Part shown: positions 18,042-26,051 of the stretch, piece after piece | How the letters are laid out: each line of letters opens with the position of its first letter | How positions within the stretch are numbered: position 1 is the first letter of the stretch | Assembly: GCF_018333215.1 (NCBI RefSeq) | Contig: NZ_BORO01000003.1 | Span: forward strand, 62,001-126,000 | Direction: 5' to 3' | DNA length: 64,000 nucleotides | Source: Oceanobacillus sp. J11TS1 | Lineage (GTDB): Bacteria > Bacillota > Bacilli > Bacillales > Amphibacillaceae | Translations under genes and position numbers: made by a program | Notes under the pieces: model-generated | Told to the model about the DNA's origin: nothing | Databases searched by the model: none | What the model saw: the letters and a program-made list of their open reading frames with translations, nothing else

Positions 18042-18434
18042 TTACTTATATTCCCAAAAAAAAGAATTACCTTTCGTTTCCACTTCTTCGACAAATATAT
18101 CTTTACATACTATACTCATTGTCATAATCGATAAATCAATTGAACTTTCAATAAAACTTTCATTTTCTTTATATTTCTTTATAGAGATATCTTGTCCATA
18201 ATAACCTAATTGTCCTCCTCTCATATCTTTTACATTATCTATGTTTCTCCAGTTTGCATCCGTTTCATAGTTAACTTTATAACAGGAAATAAAACTAATC
18301 TTCCAGCATTTCTCTTCATCATTCTCTACAAATAAATAAACTTCATCTCCAAAGTATTGAGTTTGAACATCTAATATAGGCATATCCCAGTATGCCGTTT
18401 GTTCAATTCTTTTTTCCAAAACTTCAATCTTCAT
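18042..18434 (-). CDS. probable immunity protein of a polymorphic toxin
   Basis: 130-residue cytoplasmic protein. The N-terminus (VLEKRIEQTAYWDMPILDV, FGDEVYLFVEND) resembles small orphan immunity proteins found beside WapA/LXG toxins in Bacillus (YxiG-like, from memory). The Met at 18434 follows GAGGTGG; an upstream in-frame ATG at 18449 overlaps the ribosome binding site. It begins 16 bp after the stop of a toxin tail (18450-18665), the normal toxin-immunity order. Family membership needs a profile search. Confidence 0.55.
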   Translation of the reverse strand: MKIEVLEKRIEQTAYWDMPILDVQTQYFGDEVYLFVENDEEKCWKISFISCYKVNYETDANWRNIDNVKDMRGGQLGYYGQDISIKKYKENESFIESSIDLSIMTMSIVCKDIFVEEVETKGNSFFWEYK

Positions 18435-18449
18435 TATTATCCACCTCAT

Positions 18450-18665
18450 TTATTTATCAGTCCATGGAATATGTCCCTCAGGACTCTTTTTATCAACTAT
18501 CCCATTCAAAGTTTTTTTATCAGAATCATAAAGGGAAAGATGAGCTTGCTTCCTAGCCAAGCTTATCTCAGTTTTGAATCGCTTTAATTCTGGTTCCATT
18601 ACTTCTTTACTTTAGACCAATCAAGTATTACTGGATAAAATGCATACACAACGGGAATAAGATAC
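18450..18665 (-). pseudogene. C-terminal remnant of a toxin gene
   Basis: Two overlapping frames on the minus strand read together as one protein end. PVVYAFYPVILDWSKVK is followed, after a frameshift near 18594, by VMEPELKRFKTEISLARKQ, LYDSDKKTLNGIV and KSPEGHIPWTDK, then a stop at 18450. The next gene starts 16 bp later and is immunity-like. The upstream part is cut off exactly where IS1380 transposase sequence begins (about 18668). I read it as the tail of a secreted polymorphic toxin; the toxin class cannot be told from what remains. Confidence 0.5.
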
Positions 18666-18667
18666 GA

Positions 18668-19200
18668 TCATTTTTGATTTAGATTTCACCCAGCAGATAC
18701 GTATAGCAAACAGGAACTGTCTGACTACAATACGCGCTCTGGGACAGTTGGTTATCATCCAATGGCTGCCTTTGATGGAGTAACAAGTGATTTTCTCAAG
18801 CCGGAACCGCGCCCAGCAAAACTTTATACGTCAAATTGCGTAAGATTTGGTGCGCTTGCTTATTGCGTATCACAACGAAAATTCCCCATGGATAACACCG
18901 TTTATGCGTGCAGACAGCAATTTTACCGTCCTAGATCTTATGATTTATGCGAGGACGAATCGGTTCCTGATGTGATTCGTTTAAAGCTGAATGCCAAACT
19001 ACAGAGCTTGGCTGATGAACTGTATCTAGATTCTTCTTCAAGTCCGAGCGCTATTTTGAAGAGAGCGATCACAAGGCAAAACCATGGAAAAAGCACGAAA
19101 AATCATTATTAAATCTATTTGTCCTGCGGTAGAAATGTATTTCACACACAGCCTAAAAACAGATGCAGATCCAGACCATCCGGACACGTATCAGTAAAGT
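18668..19200 (+). mobile_element. IS1380-family transposase remnant
   Basis: Degenerate plus-strand coding sequence with the IS1380 (DDE group 1) order: FDLD-type strand (18670-18690), GTVGYHPMAAFDGVTSDFL, PRPAKLYTSN, DLCEDESVPDVIRLK, LADELY, then RKIIIKSICPAVEMYFTHS near 19100-19155. Several frameshifts and internal losses separate these blocks; the longest intact frame is 116 codons. No terminal inverted repeats were identified. The fragment interrupts a toxin gene. Confidence 0.65.
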
Positions 19201-19391
19201 TGCCAGTAAATTAATGAAATCAGGACGTTCAACTCTATTTCAAAATGGCTTCGAGTTTTAAGTTTTACGGAGTGTACAATGTCTCCAGTTTGTGTAATTT
19301 TAAGAGGGAATGCTTAGAAATGTTATATAGAAAATGATTAGCTTTCATTTTGATTTGTACCTTTCAATTAATGGCAAATAATTCAGGCTAA
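19201..19391. other. gene-free stretch
   Basis: Nothing recognised between the IS1380 remnant and the next gene. An AT-rich segment around 19320-19390 could hold the end of the minus-strand transcript. Confidence 0.3.
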
Positions 19392-19883
19392 TTATTTGCT
19401 ATCAATTGAAAAGCAAATAAACCCAAACATTAATTCGCTTTCTCCAAAATGATATTCACTTTTCAATGTTTTTATCATTTGTGGAACTAACGTATCTAAA
19501 TAATCAATATAGGTATTGATAGCCCTAATAAATGTATCTACGTCATTATTTGAGCATAAGTAAAAACGTTTCCGTATATCATCTGATATTTCTTGACCCT
19601 CTTCACAACATTGATTTAGAAATGCATTAAGGTCATTGTCACTTACATTCTCTTTACATTCTAAATAAAATACCATACTCTCAAACTCAATTTGACCATT
19701 TCTCTTTGCATTTCTATAAAAAGGTATCATGGTTAAACTGTCCGTAGTCTCCCTAGCTTTCTTCACTTTATCTAGTACTCTAAATAATTGGGGAACTGAT
19801 GGATAAATTCTATATTCTCCATTATGATATACTGTATTATCATATATTATTTCATTTATTTTCCCAGTTCTTTTTTTTATCAT
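19392..19883 (-). CDS. uncharacterised small protein, probable orphan immunity gene
   Basis: 163-residue soluble protein with no signal peptide or membrane segment. It is mixed alpha/beta, with IYDNTVYHNGEYRIYPSVP at the N-terminus, a central VFYLECKENVSDNDLNAFL and a helical C-terminus. I do not recognise the family. The ATG follows ATAGGAGG at good spacing and the frame is intact. It lies 89 bp downstream of another immunity-like gene on the same strand and is not preceded by a convincing toxin tail, so it looks like an orphan immunity gene in the array. Confidence 0.45.
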   Translation of the reverse strand: MIKKRTGKINEIIYDNTVYHNGEYRIYPSVPQLFRVLDKVKKARETTDSLTMIPFYRNAKRNGQIEFESMVFYLECKENVSDNDLNAFLNQCCEEGQEISDDIRKRFYLCSNNDVDTFIRAINTYIDYLDTLVPQMIKTLKSEYHFGESELMFGFICFSIDSK

Positions 19884-20072
19884 AAAATGTCGAGCCTCCT
19901 ATAACCTTCCAAGAATTGAGGGATAGGTACAACAGATTAATCTTAAAGGTGAAAAATTTAAGGCTATCAAAGCTATTTATCCATAAACTTGCTTACTTGA
20001 TTTCTTGTTGCAGCAACCATCTCTTCAGGTCTATTAATAAATTCATCATTTAAAATAGTTATTAAACAATTA

Positions 20073-20453
20073 TCACAAGTCCTGTAAATAATTGTTTGAT
20101 TGATAGAGAATGAGATCTTTAGATAATCTATCTTGACAACTTAGACATATCTCCTTTGTCATATAAGCTGCAATATCCCATAATAAATGTATTACATTTT
20201 CGCAAATATCTTTATTGCTAGCATTTTTTAATCTTCCAGCATAAAGATGTATGCTTCCTTCTAAATTTTCATCAGACGTGCCTAGAAAAAAATCTTTAGC
20301 CTTAAATGTTTTAACAACTTCCAAAGTATTTTCAAAAATAAATTCCCTAAACATATCATCATGTTTGTTTATAAATCCAATCAGCTTTTCAAAGAAAACA
20401 GATAAATTATCTTTATCAAAATTACTATACAGTCTAACTATTTCTTCATTCAT
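20073..20453 (-). CDS. probable immunity protein, likely frameshifted near its end
   Basis: 126 residues from the Met at 20453, which follows GAAAGGAG. Visible segments are NEEIVRLYSNFDKDN, FINKHDDMFREFIFEN and ENVIHLLWDIAAYMTKEI. The start codon overlaps the end of an upstream toxin-tail frame (stop at 20446), implying translational coupling. After about residue 115 the protein-like signal continues in another frame (TIIYRTCDNCLITILNDEF, RPEEMVAATRNQVSKF) to a stop at 19973. The present C-terminus is therefore probably a frameshift product and the original protein was about 35 residues longer. Family not recognised. Confidence 0.5.
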   Translation of the reverse strand: MNEEIVRLYSNFDKDNLSVFFEKLIGFINKHDDMFREFIFENTLEVVKTFKAKDFFLGTSDENLEGSIHLYAGRLKNASNKDICENVIHLLWDIAAYMTKEICLSCQDRLSKDLILYQSNNYLQDL

Positions 20454-20552
20454 AATACTTACCAACTCCTTTCGCTGTACCAAAAGCATTAATGGAGGTA
20501 TTCCTCATAATAAACTCCGGTAAACAAATGAAAACGCGATTGTTCATATAAA
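20446..20552 (-). pseudogene. toxin C-terminal tail overlapping the immunity gene
   Basis: A minus-strand frame reads NNRVFICLPEFIMRNTS then INAFGTAKGVGKYYE and stops at 20446, so its last codons overlap the ATG of the 20453 gene by 8 bp. Such an overlap is the usual join between a polymorphic toxin and its immunity gene. The rest of the toxin is missing; an IS630-like fragment lies further upstream. Confidence 0.4.
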
Positions 20553-20689
20553 AATTTCCCATTGAGTTTTATTTAGCATAATCTTCTTTATTTAGTTGTA
20601 TTCGGCACTAGGGCGCTTCATATAAGAAAAAATTCCAGAGGAAGACTTTGTCAATCACGCTAGCAAGTAGTTGCAGAGATTCACAAGCC

Positions 20690-20780
20690 TCTTACGTATC
20701 AGTAACTACAATGAACATTTAGCTAAACCATTACGCTGGACTAAGGAGTTAAAACTTTACAAATTTCATGGTGGGGAAAT
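20690..20780 (+). mobile_element. possible IS630-type transposase remnant
   Basis: A plus-strand frame reads LRISNYNEHLAKPLRWTKE, which resembles the C-terminal YN-x-HLAKPF-x-W-T region of IS630 transposases. Only this short block is recognisable and it ends in unrelated sequence. No terminal repeats seen. 20553-20871 holds nothing else I can identify. Confidence 0.3.
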
Positions 20781-20871
20781 TATTTCAGTGGTGTGCACTT
20801 CTATGTTCTTCTATCGTCACTATCGACTGCTTTCATTTTGTTAAAATTATTCAATTAAGTAAAGACTAAAA

Positions 20872-21153
20872 CTACGATTTTCTCCGTCCACCATTGTTGT
20901 CACTACTTTTTCTTCCCAAAAACGAAAAGCATTTATTATCTATCCAGCTTAAATCTGTCATCCAATCAGTGAAAGAGTCCCACCCTGAGATATCGGGTAA
21001 ATTATATTTCAGACCCATTATTTGAAAAAATTCTTCCTTAAATTGTACTTGCCGCCCATCTAAAATAACACTATAACAATTATTCTTTTTATCTTTATTT
21101 ATTATGGAATCAATCTCATGGCTACTTATTTTAACTATTCTATTTTTAGTCAT
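20872..21153 (-). CDS. barstar-family RNase inhibitor
   Basis: 93-residue cytoplasmic immunity protein. The block VILDGRQVQFKEEFFQIMG, then NLPDISGWDSFTDWMTDLSW, has the barstar pattern (strand with DG, helix, G-W-D-S-F-x-D-W-M-D-L). Barstar proteins plug the active site of barnase-type RNases. The ATG at 21153 follows AAGGAGAGG; a TTG two codons upstream is less likely. It begins 14 bp after the end of a toxin fragment whose tail has the microbial-RNase motif NNHYKS, so toxin and inhibitor agree. The gene looks intact although its toxin is broken. Confidence 0.7.
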   Translation of the reverse strand: MTKNRIVKISSHEIDSIINKDKKNNCYSVILDGRQVQFKEEFFQIMGLKYNLPDISGWDSFTDWMTDLSWIDNKCFSFLGRKSSDNNGGRRKS

Positions 21154-21167
21154 AAACAACCCTCTCC

Positions 21168-21752
21168 TTAGTTAACTTTCACAATACTTTTATAATGATT
21201 ATTAGTATAATATATACTTCCAGCTTTTGTACCAGGCGTCTGTCCTTTAACATTACCATTCCATCCGTTTGCTGAGATTATTCCGTCCCTTATCCTTTCG
21301 TACTCCCAAGCCCCATAACATCGTCAAATGGTTTTAAAAATTTTAACGGAGTAAACGTAAAGGCAGCCGATATAACTTGCTCCCCCGAAGTTGATTCCGA
21401 ACTTACCATCGTAACGACATCTTCCAATTGATAATTCACTACTGATGCAAATATATAACCTAACCCTAATTGGTCATATGTATCGGAATTGGCGGAAGTG
21501 CCTCCAAGAACTTTCTGTTTATCCCAAAACGTAATTTCATCACCTCTTGGAAATTCGTAATTTCCCACTGTATAGTCGCTATTGGATCCGTTTTCTTCCA
21601 TATCCTTTACATAGTTTCTAATCGCTGCTTCTTCAGAGGCTGTCAGCGTATTTTGTTCTACCAACTCTTGATACTTCTCCGTTTTTTCTAATTCCCCACC
21701 ATTGATCGGCTTTTGACTTACTTCATGATTTCGATACGTAATAATGCTAATT
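21168..21752 (-). pseudogene. truncated, frameshifted polymorphic toxin with microbial RNase end
   Basis: The 5' part is missing (frame opens after a stop near 21753). Residual linker sequence (SQKPINGGELEKTEKYQEL to FDDVMGLGSTKG) stops at 21290. In another frame ISANGWNGNVKGQTPGTKAG then SIYYTNNHYKSIVKVN runs to a stop at 21168. The last block is the end of the barnase/N1-type RNase fold with the catalytic His in NNHY, but the central part of that domain, including the usual REFDVN and GSDG segments, is absent. Barstar follows directly. The N-terminal trafficking domain (LXG by analogy) is not present, so the exact class is inferred. Confidence 0.6.
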
Positions 21753-21830
21753 TAAAAAACATATTGCAACGGAACATATAGCTTAAAGTAAATAAAGTAA
21801 GAAGCCACATTTGCAAATCCATTAAAAATA

Positions 21831-21875
21831 AAAGAAAGATTCCTCTATCACAACACGATATAGGAATCTTTCTTC
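21831..21875. terminator. terminator downstream of the gntP-like gene
   Basis: Long hairpin AAAGAAAGATTCCT / AGGAATCTTTCTT with inner CTATC/GATAT pairing, 35 bp after the stop at 21910. It is AT-flanked on both sides and separates the permease operon from the toxin region. Confidence 0.75.
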
Positions 21876-21909
21876 TTAATTATATTCATTCTATCAAAAT
21901 CTATCTTTG

Positions 21910-23238
21910 TTAAATAAACAGACTTAAAACCATTGCAAATCCAAAAGCAACAAATGCCAGTATCGTTTCCATCACTGTCCATGTTTTAAATGTTTCCTTC
22001 ACCGTTAATCCCATGTACTCCTTCACTAACCAGAAACCGGCATCATTTACATGCGATAGCATTAAGGAACCTGCCCCAGTTACAATAACGAGTAATTCTA
22101 GATTTACACCTGTCATATTGGCAACAACAGGGGATACAATTCCAGCAGATGTGGTTAATGCAACGGTTGCCGAACCTGTTGCCACCCGAATCAAGCCTGC
22201 CACTAAGAAAGCAAGGACTAGCGGGGATAAGGAAATCTGTTCAGCCATAGAAGCAATCGCTGTTCCGACACCGCTGTCAATAAGGATTTGTTTAAATCCG
22301 CCGCCAGCGCCAATAATAAGAATAATAGAAGCTAGTGGTAATAGGCACTCTTCAGTTAATTTCTTAAGTAAATTTCTATCCATTCCTTGGCGATATCCCA
22401 AGAAATAGTAGGCTGCAAAACAAGATATTAACAACGCGATGACAGGGCTTCCAATAAATAAGAAGAACTGTTCAACAAGTCCTGTAATTGGCAGGTAAGG
22501 TGTAAATACAGTTAAACCCATGAGTATAACTGGTAATAAAATAATAAAGAAAGAAATGCCTGTACTTGGCAGATCATTTTTTGTTTTTGTTTCTACGCGG
22601 ATTAATTCTGGTTCACCAACAGGGATGACACGTTTGTGAATCCATTTTGAAAAGACTGGTCCAGCAATAACCGCTGTTGGAAAAGCAATAAGTAAGGAAT
22701 AAAGCAGTACTTTCCCCATGTCCGCACCATAAATTCCAATCGCTGTCATTGCACCTGGATGTGGCGGCACAAGACCATGGACGATCGATAAACCGGCAAG
22801 AACTGGAATTCCAATTAATAAGATATTCTGCTTGGTTGATTTACGAATCGAGATAACTAAAGGTAGTAAGATTACTAAACCAACTTCAAAAAATACAGGA
22901 ATCCCGATGATAAAACCGGATAGAAGCATCGCCCAAGGAAGCTTATTTGCTCCAAATTTACGGGTGAAGAAATCAGCTACTTGCATTCCTGCACCAGAGT
23001 CAGACATCATTTTACCTAAGATCGTTCCCAATGCTAATATACCGATTAAATGTCCAAGTACATCGCCAACACCTGTTTCATACGCAGTGACGATTTCGCT
23101 CATTTGCAATCCTGAAAAGACAGCTAAAAACAAACTGGCCACTGTTAAACTAATAAACGCATGCCATTTCCACCATGACACTCCTAAAATAACAATAACG
23201 ATAGAGATAATCGTAATCCCTAATAAATATAATTCCAT
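21910..23238 (-). CDS. GntP-family gluconate-type permease
   Basis: Integral membrane symporter of 442 residues with about 12-14 membrane segments. Typical GntP features are GLVPPHPGAMTAIGIYGADMG near residue 165, GAGGGFKQILIDSGVG near 315, and HVNDAGFWLVKEYMGL near 400. The family imports sugar acids with protons. Start at 23238 follows TTGGAGGGGACAAT; the frame is open to 23316. Last gene of the minus-strand operon with a GntR regulator, kinase, aldolase, ammonia-lyase and metallohydrolase, so it probably imports the substrate of that pathway. Confidence 0.85.
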   Translation of the reverse strand: MELYLLGITIISIVIVILGVSWWKWHAFISLTVASLFLAVFSGLQMSEIVTAYETGVGDVLGHLIGILALGTILGKMMSDSGAGMQVADFFTRKFGANKLPWAMLLSGFIIGIPVFFEVGLVILLPLVISIRKSTKQNILLIGIPVLAGLSIVHGLVPPHPGAMTAIGIYGADMGKVLLYSLLIAFPTAVIAGPVFSKWIHKRVIPVGEPELIRVETKTKNDLPSTGISFFIILLPVILMGLTVFTPYLPITGLVEQFFLFIGSPVIALLISCFAAYYFLGYRQGMDRNLLKKLTEECLLPLASIILIIGAGGGFKQILIDSGVGTAIASMAEQISLSPLVLAFLVAGLIRVATGSATVALTTSAGIVSPVVANMTGVNLELLVIVTGAGSLMLSHVNDAGFWLVKEYMGLTVKETFKTWTVMETILAFVAFGFAMVLSLFI

Positions 23239-23386
23239 ATTGTCCCCTCCAAGGCAATCGCTTACAAATCTATTAAAACAACTTGTATTCGGTAATTCTT
23301 CTGCTACTGAAACCATTCATTTTATCATTTACTAATGATCCGGAAAGATTTAACCGGTTTCATAAGCAGGCTAGTAAAGCTATTGA

Positions 23387-24100
23387 TTAAAAATCATTAT
23401 ACGTAACAATATAGTTATGTTTGGGGGTATTATAGTAGCCTTCACTATACTCCAATATATCTCCTTTTGCATCGCTGGATTTTCGTATTCTTTTCAAAAC
23501 AACCGAATCCTTTTCGAGATCTAATGTTTCGCATATATGATCTGGTGCTTTAGAAATCGTGAATTCATCTCGAAACGACTCCAAGCGAATATTATTTTCC
23601 TCTAGAAAACGGTACAAAGAAGTGATGTGAATGTCTTTTGCATCTTCTTTGATATCCAATGAAATATAATGCGTGAAGTAAATATACGGCTCGTGATTTA
23701 ACAAATAAATGCGGTCCACCTTCAAACATTTACCGCCAAATATAGAATATAATGGCATTCCAGGAGATAAGGTAATCCTATCTATACTGATAATACTTTT
23801 GGTAATGTTATAGCCTTCTTCTACTAAAACTTCTGTGAAACGTTTCCCTTTTGAAAGCTTTGCAATCGAAACATTGGCAATCACTTTTGTGCCGATACCG
23901 CTTCTTTTTTCAAGATATCCTTCTTGTACCAGTTCTTTAATCGCATTTCTTATCGTAATTTTACTGACATTAAATTCTTTCTCTAATTGAGGCTCAGAGG
24001 GAATGTTTGTGTTAATTGCATATTCACCATGTAATATGCGGTCCTTTAATATTTCTTTGATCTGTAAATATAACGGGCCTTTCTTCTTCATAACATGCAT
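23387..24100 (-). CDS. GntR-family regulator with UTRA domain
   Basis: 237-residue repressor. The N-terminal winged helix has NIPSEPQLEKEFNVSKITIRNAIKEL (residues 33-58, with wing EKRSGIGT), and a UTRA ligand-binding domain fills the C-terminal two thirds. HutC-type GntR proteins usually bind a phosphorylated sugar intermediate. The gene lies 22 bp after the kinase and 148 bp before the permease, so it likely regulates this operon. A 12-bp palindrome upstream of the first gene (28366-28377) is the best operator candidate. Confidence 0.82.
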   Translation of the reverse strand: MHVMKKKGPLYLQIKEILKDRILHGEYAINTNIPSEPQLEKEFNVSKITIRNAIKELVQEGYLEKRSGIGTKVIANVSIAKLSKGKRFTEVLVEEGYNITKSIISIDRITLSPGMPLYSIFGGKCLKVDRIYLLNHEPYIYFTHYISLDIKEDAKDIHITSLYRFLEENNIRLESFRDEFTISKAPDHICETLDLEKDSVVLKRIRKSSDAKGDILEYSEGYYNTPKHNYIVTYNDF

Positions 24101-24122
24101 TCCCTTTTCCCCTCTCCTTCAT

Positions 24123-25136
24123 TTAACGTTTGACGTCTCCAACTGTTCCTGACATCGCTGCCAAAATTTCCGCTTCTGTTGACATAGGTGTATCGCCAAC
24201 GATGGTACAAGCCAGCATGCCAGCAGCGGCTGCAAATTCCACTGTTTTCTCAGGTTCATAGTTTGATAATTCACCATGCAAAATTCCAGTAGTATACGCA
24301 TCACCAGCACCAATTCTGTCATAGACCGAAAAGGTAATATTTCTGGAAAACACAAACTTGTCTTCTTTATAAATATAGCCTTTTAAAGAATGGGTGTTAT
24401 CTTTATTAATTCCTCGGTGTGTACCTGCAATGGTTTGGATGTTATATTTTGCAGCTACTTTAGGAATTAAATCTTGAAGCTGTTCTTCTCTTTCTGTCTT
24501 CTCCGTTTCCATTCCTAATATATACATTGCATCTTTTTCATTCATCATTACAATGTCAGCGAGGGAAAGCATATCCTCATAATGGGGCTTTGCTTGCTCG
24601 TAGCCTCCATCCCATAAAGAAGGGCGATAATTACAATCAAAGCAAACCTTTCCGCCATTTTCTTTTACCTTTTTAGCGAGGATTTTCATGCTCTCACGGA
24701 CTTTATCTGTCATCGCCAGGCTTATTCCGCAAAAATGGATAATGTCTGTACTCCCTGCAATCAAATCTACATCATAATCGGAAATATCCGCTGTATTAAA
24801 CGTACTTTCTAAGCGATTGGTATAGGTAACACGACTCGCTCGCTGACCGAAACCGTTTTCCAAAAAGTACATGCCAATATATTTACCATCCCTTGCAATA
24901 AAATCACGCTCTATCCCTAAGCGCTGCAAGAAGGATATTGCCGCATCCCCCAAAGGATTGTCCGGCAACTTTGTGATAAGGTAGCCATTATGTCCAAGTT
25001 TTGTCATTGCAGAAGCAACGTTTATCCCTGTGCCTGAAAAGGAATACTGTAAATTGTTTGCTTGTGCCAGCAATTCATAGCCTGGCACTTGCAAACGCAT
25101 CATTACTTCTCCAAATGAAACAATGTTCTTAGGCAT
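24123..25136 (-). CDS. PfkB-family sugar kinase, 2-dehydro-3-deoxygluconokinase-like
   Basis: 337-residue ribokinase-fold enzyme. The N-terminal GEVMMRL and SFSGTGINVASAMTKLG, and the C-terminal DRIGAGDAYTTGILHG with the catalytic Asp, mark the PfkB family; it most resembles 2-keto-3-deoxygluconate kinases. In this operon it would phosphorylate the 2-keto-3-deoxy acid at C6 for the aldolase whose gene overlaps its start by 8 bp. A kinase is needed here because uptake is by a GntP symporter rather than a phosphorylating PTS, as in the Salmonella dga system. Confidence 0.8.
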   Translation of the reverse strand: MPKNIVSFGEVMMRLQVPGYELLAQANNLQYSFSGTGINVASAMTKLGHNGYLITKLPDNPLGDAAISFLQRLGIERDFIARDGKYIGMYFLENGFGQRASRVTYTNRLESTFNTADISDYDVDLIAGSTDIIHFCGISLAMTDKVRESMKILAKKVKENGGKVCFDCNYRPSLWDGGYEQAKPHYEDMLSLADIVMMNEKDAMYILGMETEKTEREEQLQDLIPKVAAKYNIQTIAGTHRGINKDNTHSLKGYIYKEDKFVFSRNITFSVYDRIGAGDAYTTGILHGELSNYEPEKTVEFAAAAGMLACTIVGDTPMSTEAEILAAMSGTVGDVKR

Positions 25137-25881
25137 ATTTATCAGCCAAATCTTTACTAATAGCTAGAAGCTTTTTAACATCTTCCTCATTTGTTTTCCC
25201 CGTCTCCTTGTCAATGATAGAAGAATACACATGAGGGATTACTTTAGGCACTTTTGCTTCTAACGCAATTTCTAAGATTGTAGCGAAGTTGTCCAAATCA
25301 ATACCGCCTGTTGGCTCTAAAGCAAATCCTTCTTCGCCACAAGCTTGGGCAACTGCGCGGAATTCGTCTTCACATTGCAATCCTTTCATCGGGAAATATT
25401 TCAATGCATTTCCGCCCATATCACGAACAAGCGCAACAGCAGATTTAATCGGAACAATAGCAGTTTCGCTAGCTTCTGCACTAATAGGACCAGTAGAAAT
25501 GTTTACATAACCAACTTTCCCTGTAGGTGATACAAGGGAGTTAATCCAGCTATCTTTTTCACCTAAATTCGCACGTGTTGCCCCCACAGCAGGGAAAACC
25601 TGATTAATATGGGAACCTGGGTAATGCTTTGCAATCTCAGCAACAACGGCTGCTTGTCTGTTGTCCCCTGCCCCTAGTCCAATGGAAACAGCATCTTCAA
25701 TGGCTTCCCCATATTCCTTCATGGCGGACACAGCTGCTTCGACGGTTGGATAATCCTTTGAAAGTACACCAACCAGCACATGGCCTTCTGCTGCATCAAA
25801 GACCTCTTTTGCATTTTCAATACTATTTGCTAACACGTTTAGTGCCACTCTATTTTTATAAAAACGATTATCAATATTCAT
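25129..25881 (-). CDS. dgaF: 2-dehydro-3-deoxy-phosphogluconate aldolase, DgaF type
   Basis: About 250 residues, class I (Schiff base) aldolase of the DgaF/DagF group cleaving KDGP to pyruvate and glyceraldehyde 3-phosphate. Recognisable stretches are RVALNVLANSIENAKEVFDA at the start, GLGAGDNRQAA, VSPTGKVGYVNISTGP, KYFPMKGL with the likely Schiff-base Lys region, and LEPTGGIDLDNF. The frame opens at 25992, but the ATG at 25881 follows AGGAGGGAACAAGTA and matches the family N-terminus; the region above it is a MITE-like repeat. Confidence 0.83.
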   Translation of the reverse strand: MNIDNRFYKNRVALNVLANSIENAKEVFDAAEGHVLVGVLSKDYPTVEAAVSAMKEYGEAIEDAVSIGLGAGDNRQAAVVAEIAKHYPGSHINQVFPAVGATRANLGEKDSWINSLVSPTGKVGYVNISTGPISAEASETAIVPIKSAVALVRDMGGNALKYFPMKGLQCEDEFRAVAQACGEEGFALEPTGGIDLDNFATILEIALEAKVPKVIPHVYSSIIDKETGKTNEEDVKKLLAISKDLADKYA

Positions 25882-25903
25882 TACTTGTTCCCTCCTAAAA
25901 TGT

Positions 25904-26051
25904 GTGTTCAAAAAGGCTGTTAAAAAGGACCGAGAAGTTCGAGGCAGCGTAGCTTTGAGTAGCGGAATGTATGCTTTTAAATACATGAGCAACGCAGAAG
26001 CAAGCTAACGAAGAAATTCGACGCGTCATTTTGATTAGTCTTTTTGAACGT
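25904..26051 (+). repeat. MITE-like repeat, copy A (about 148 bp)
   Basis: Bounded by inverted GTTCAAAAAG (25906-25915) and CTTTTTGAAC (26040-26049). Internal blocks AAAAGGACCGAGAAGTTCG, GCAGCGTAGCTTTGAG and GACGCGTCATTTT recur in reverse orientation in the longer copy at 56479-56732. It lies inside an operon between dgaE and dgaF, and its right end supplies the last codons and stop of dgaE. No coding capacity. Confidence 0.75.
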
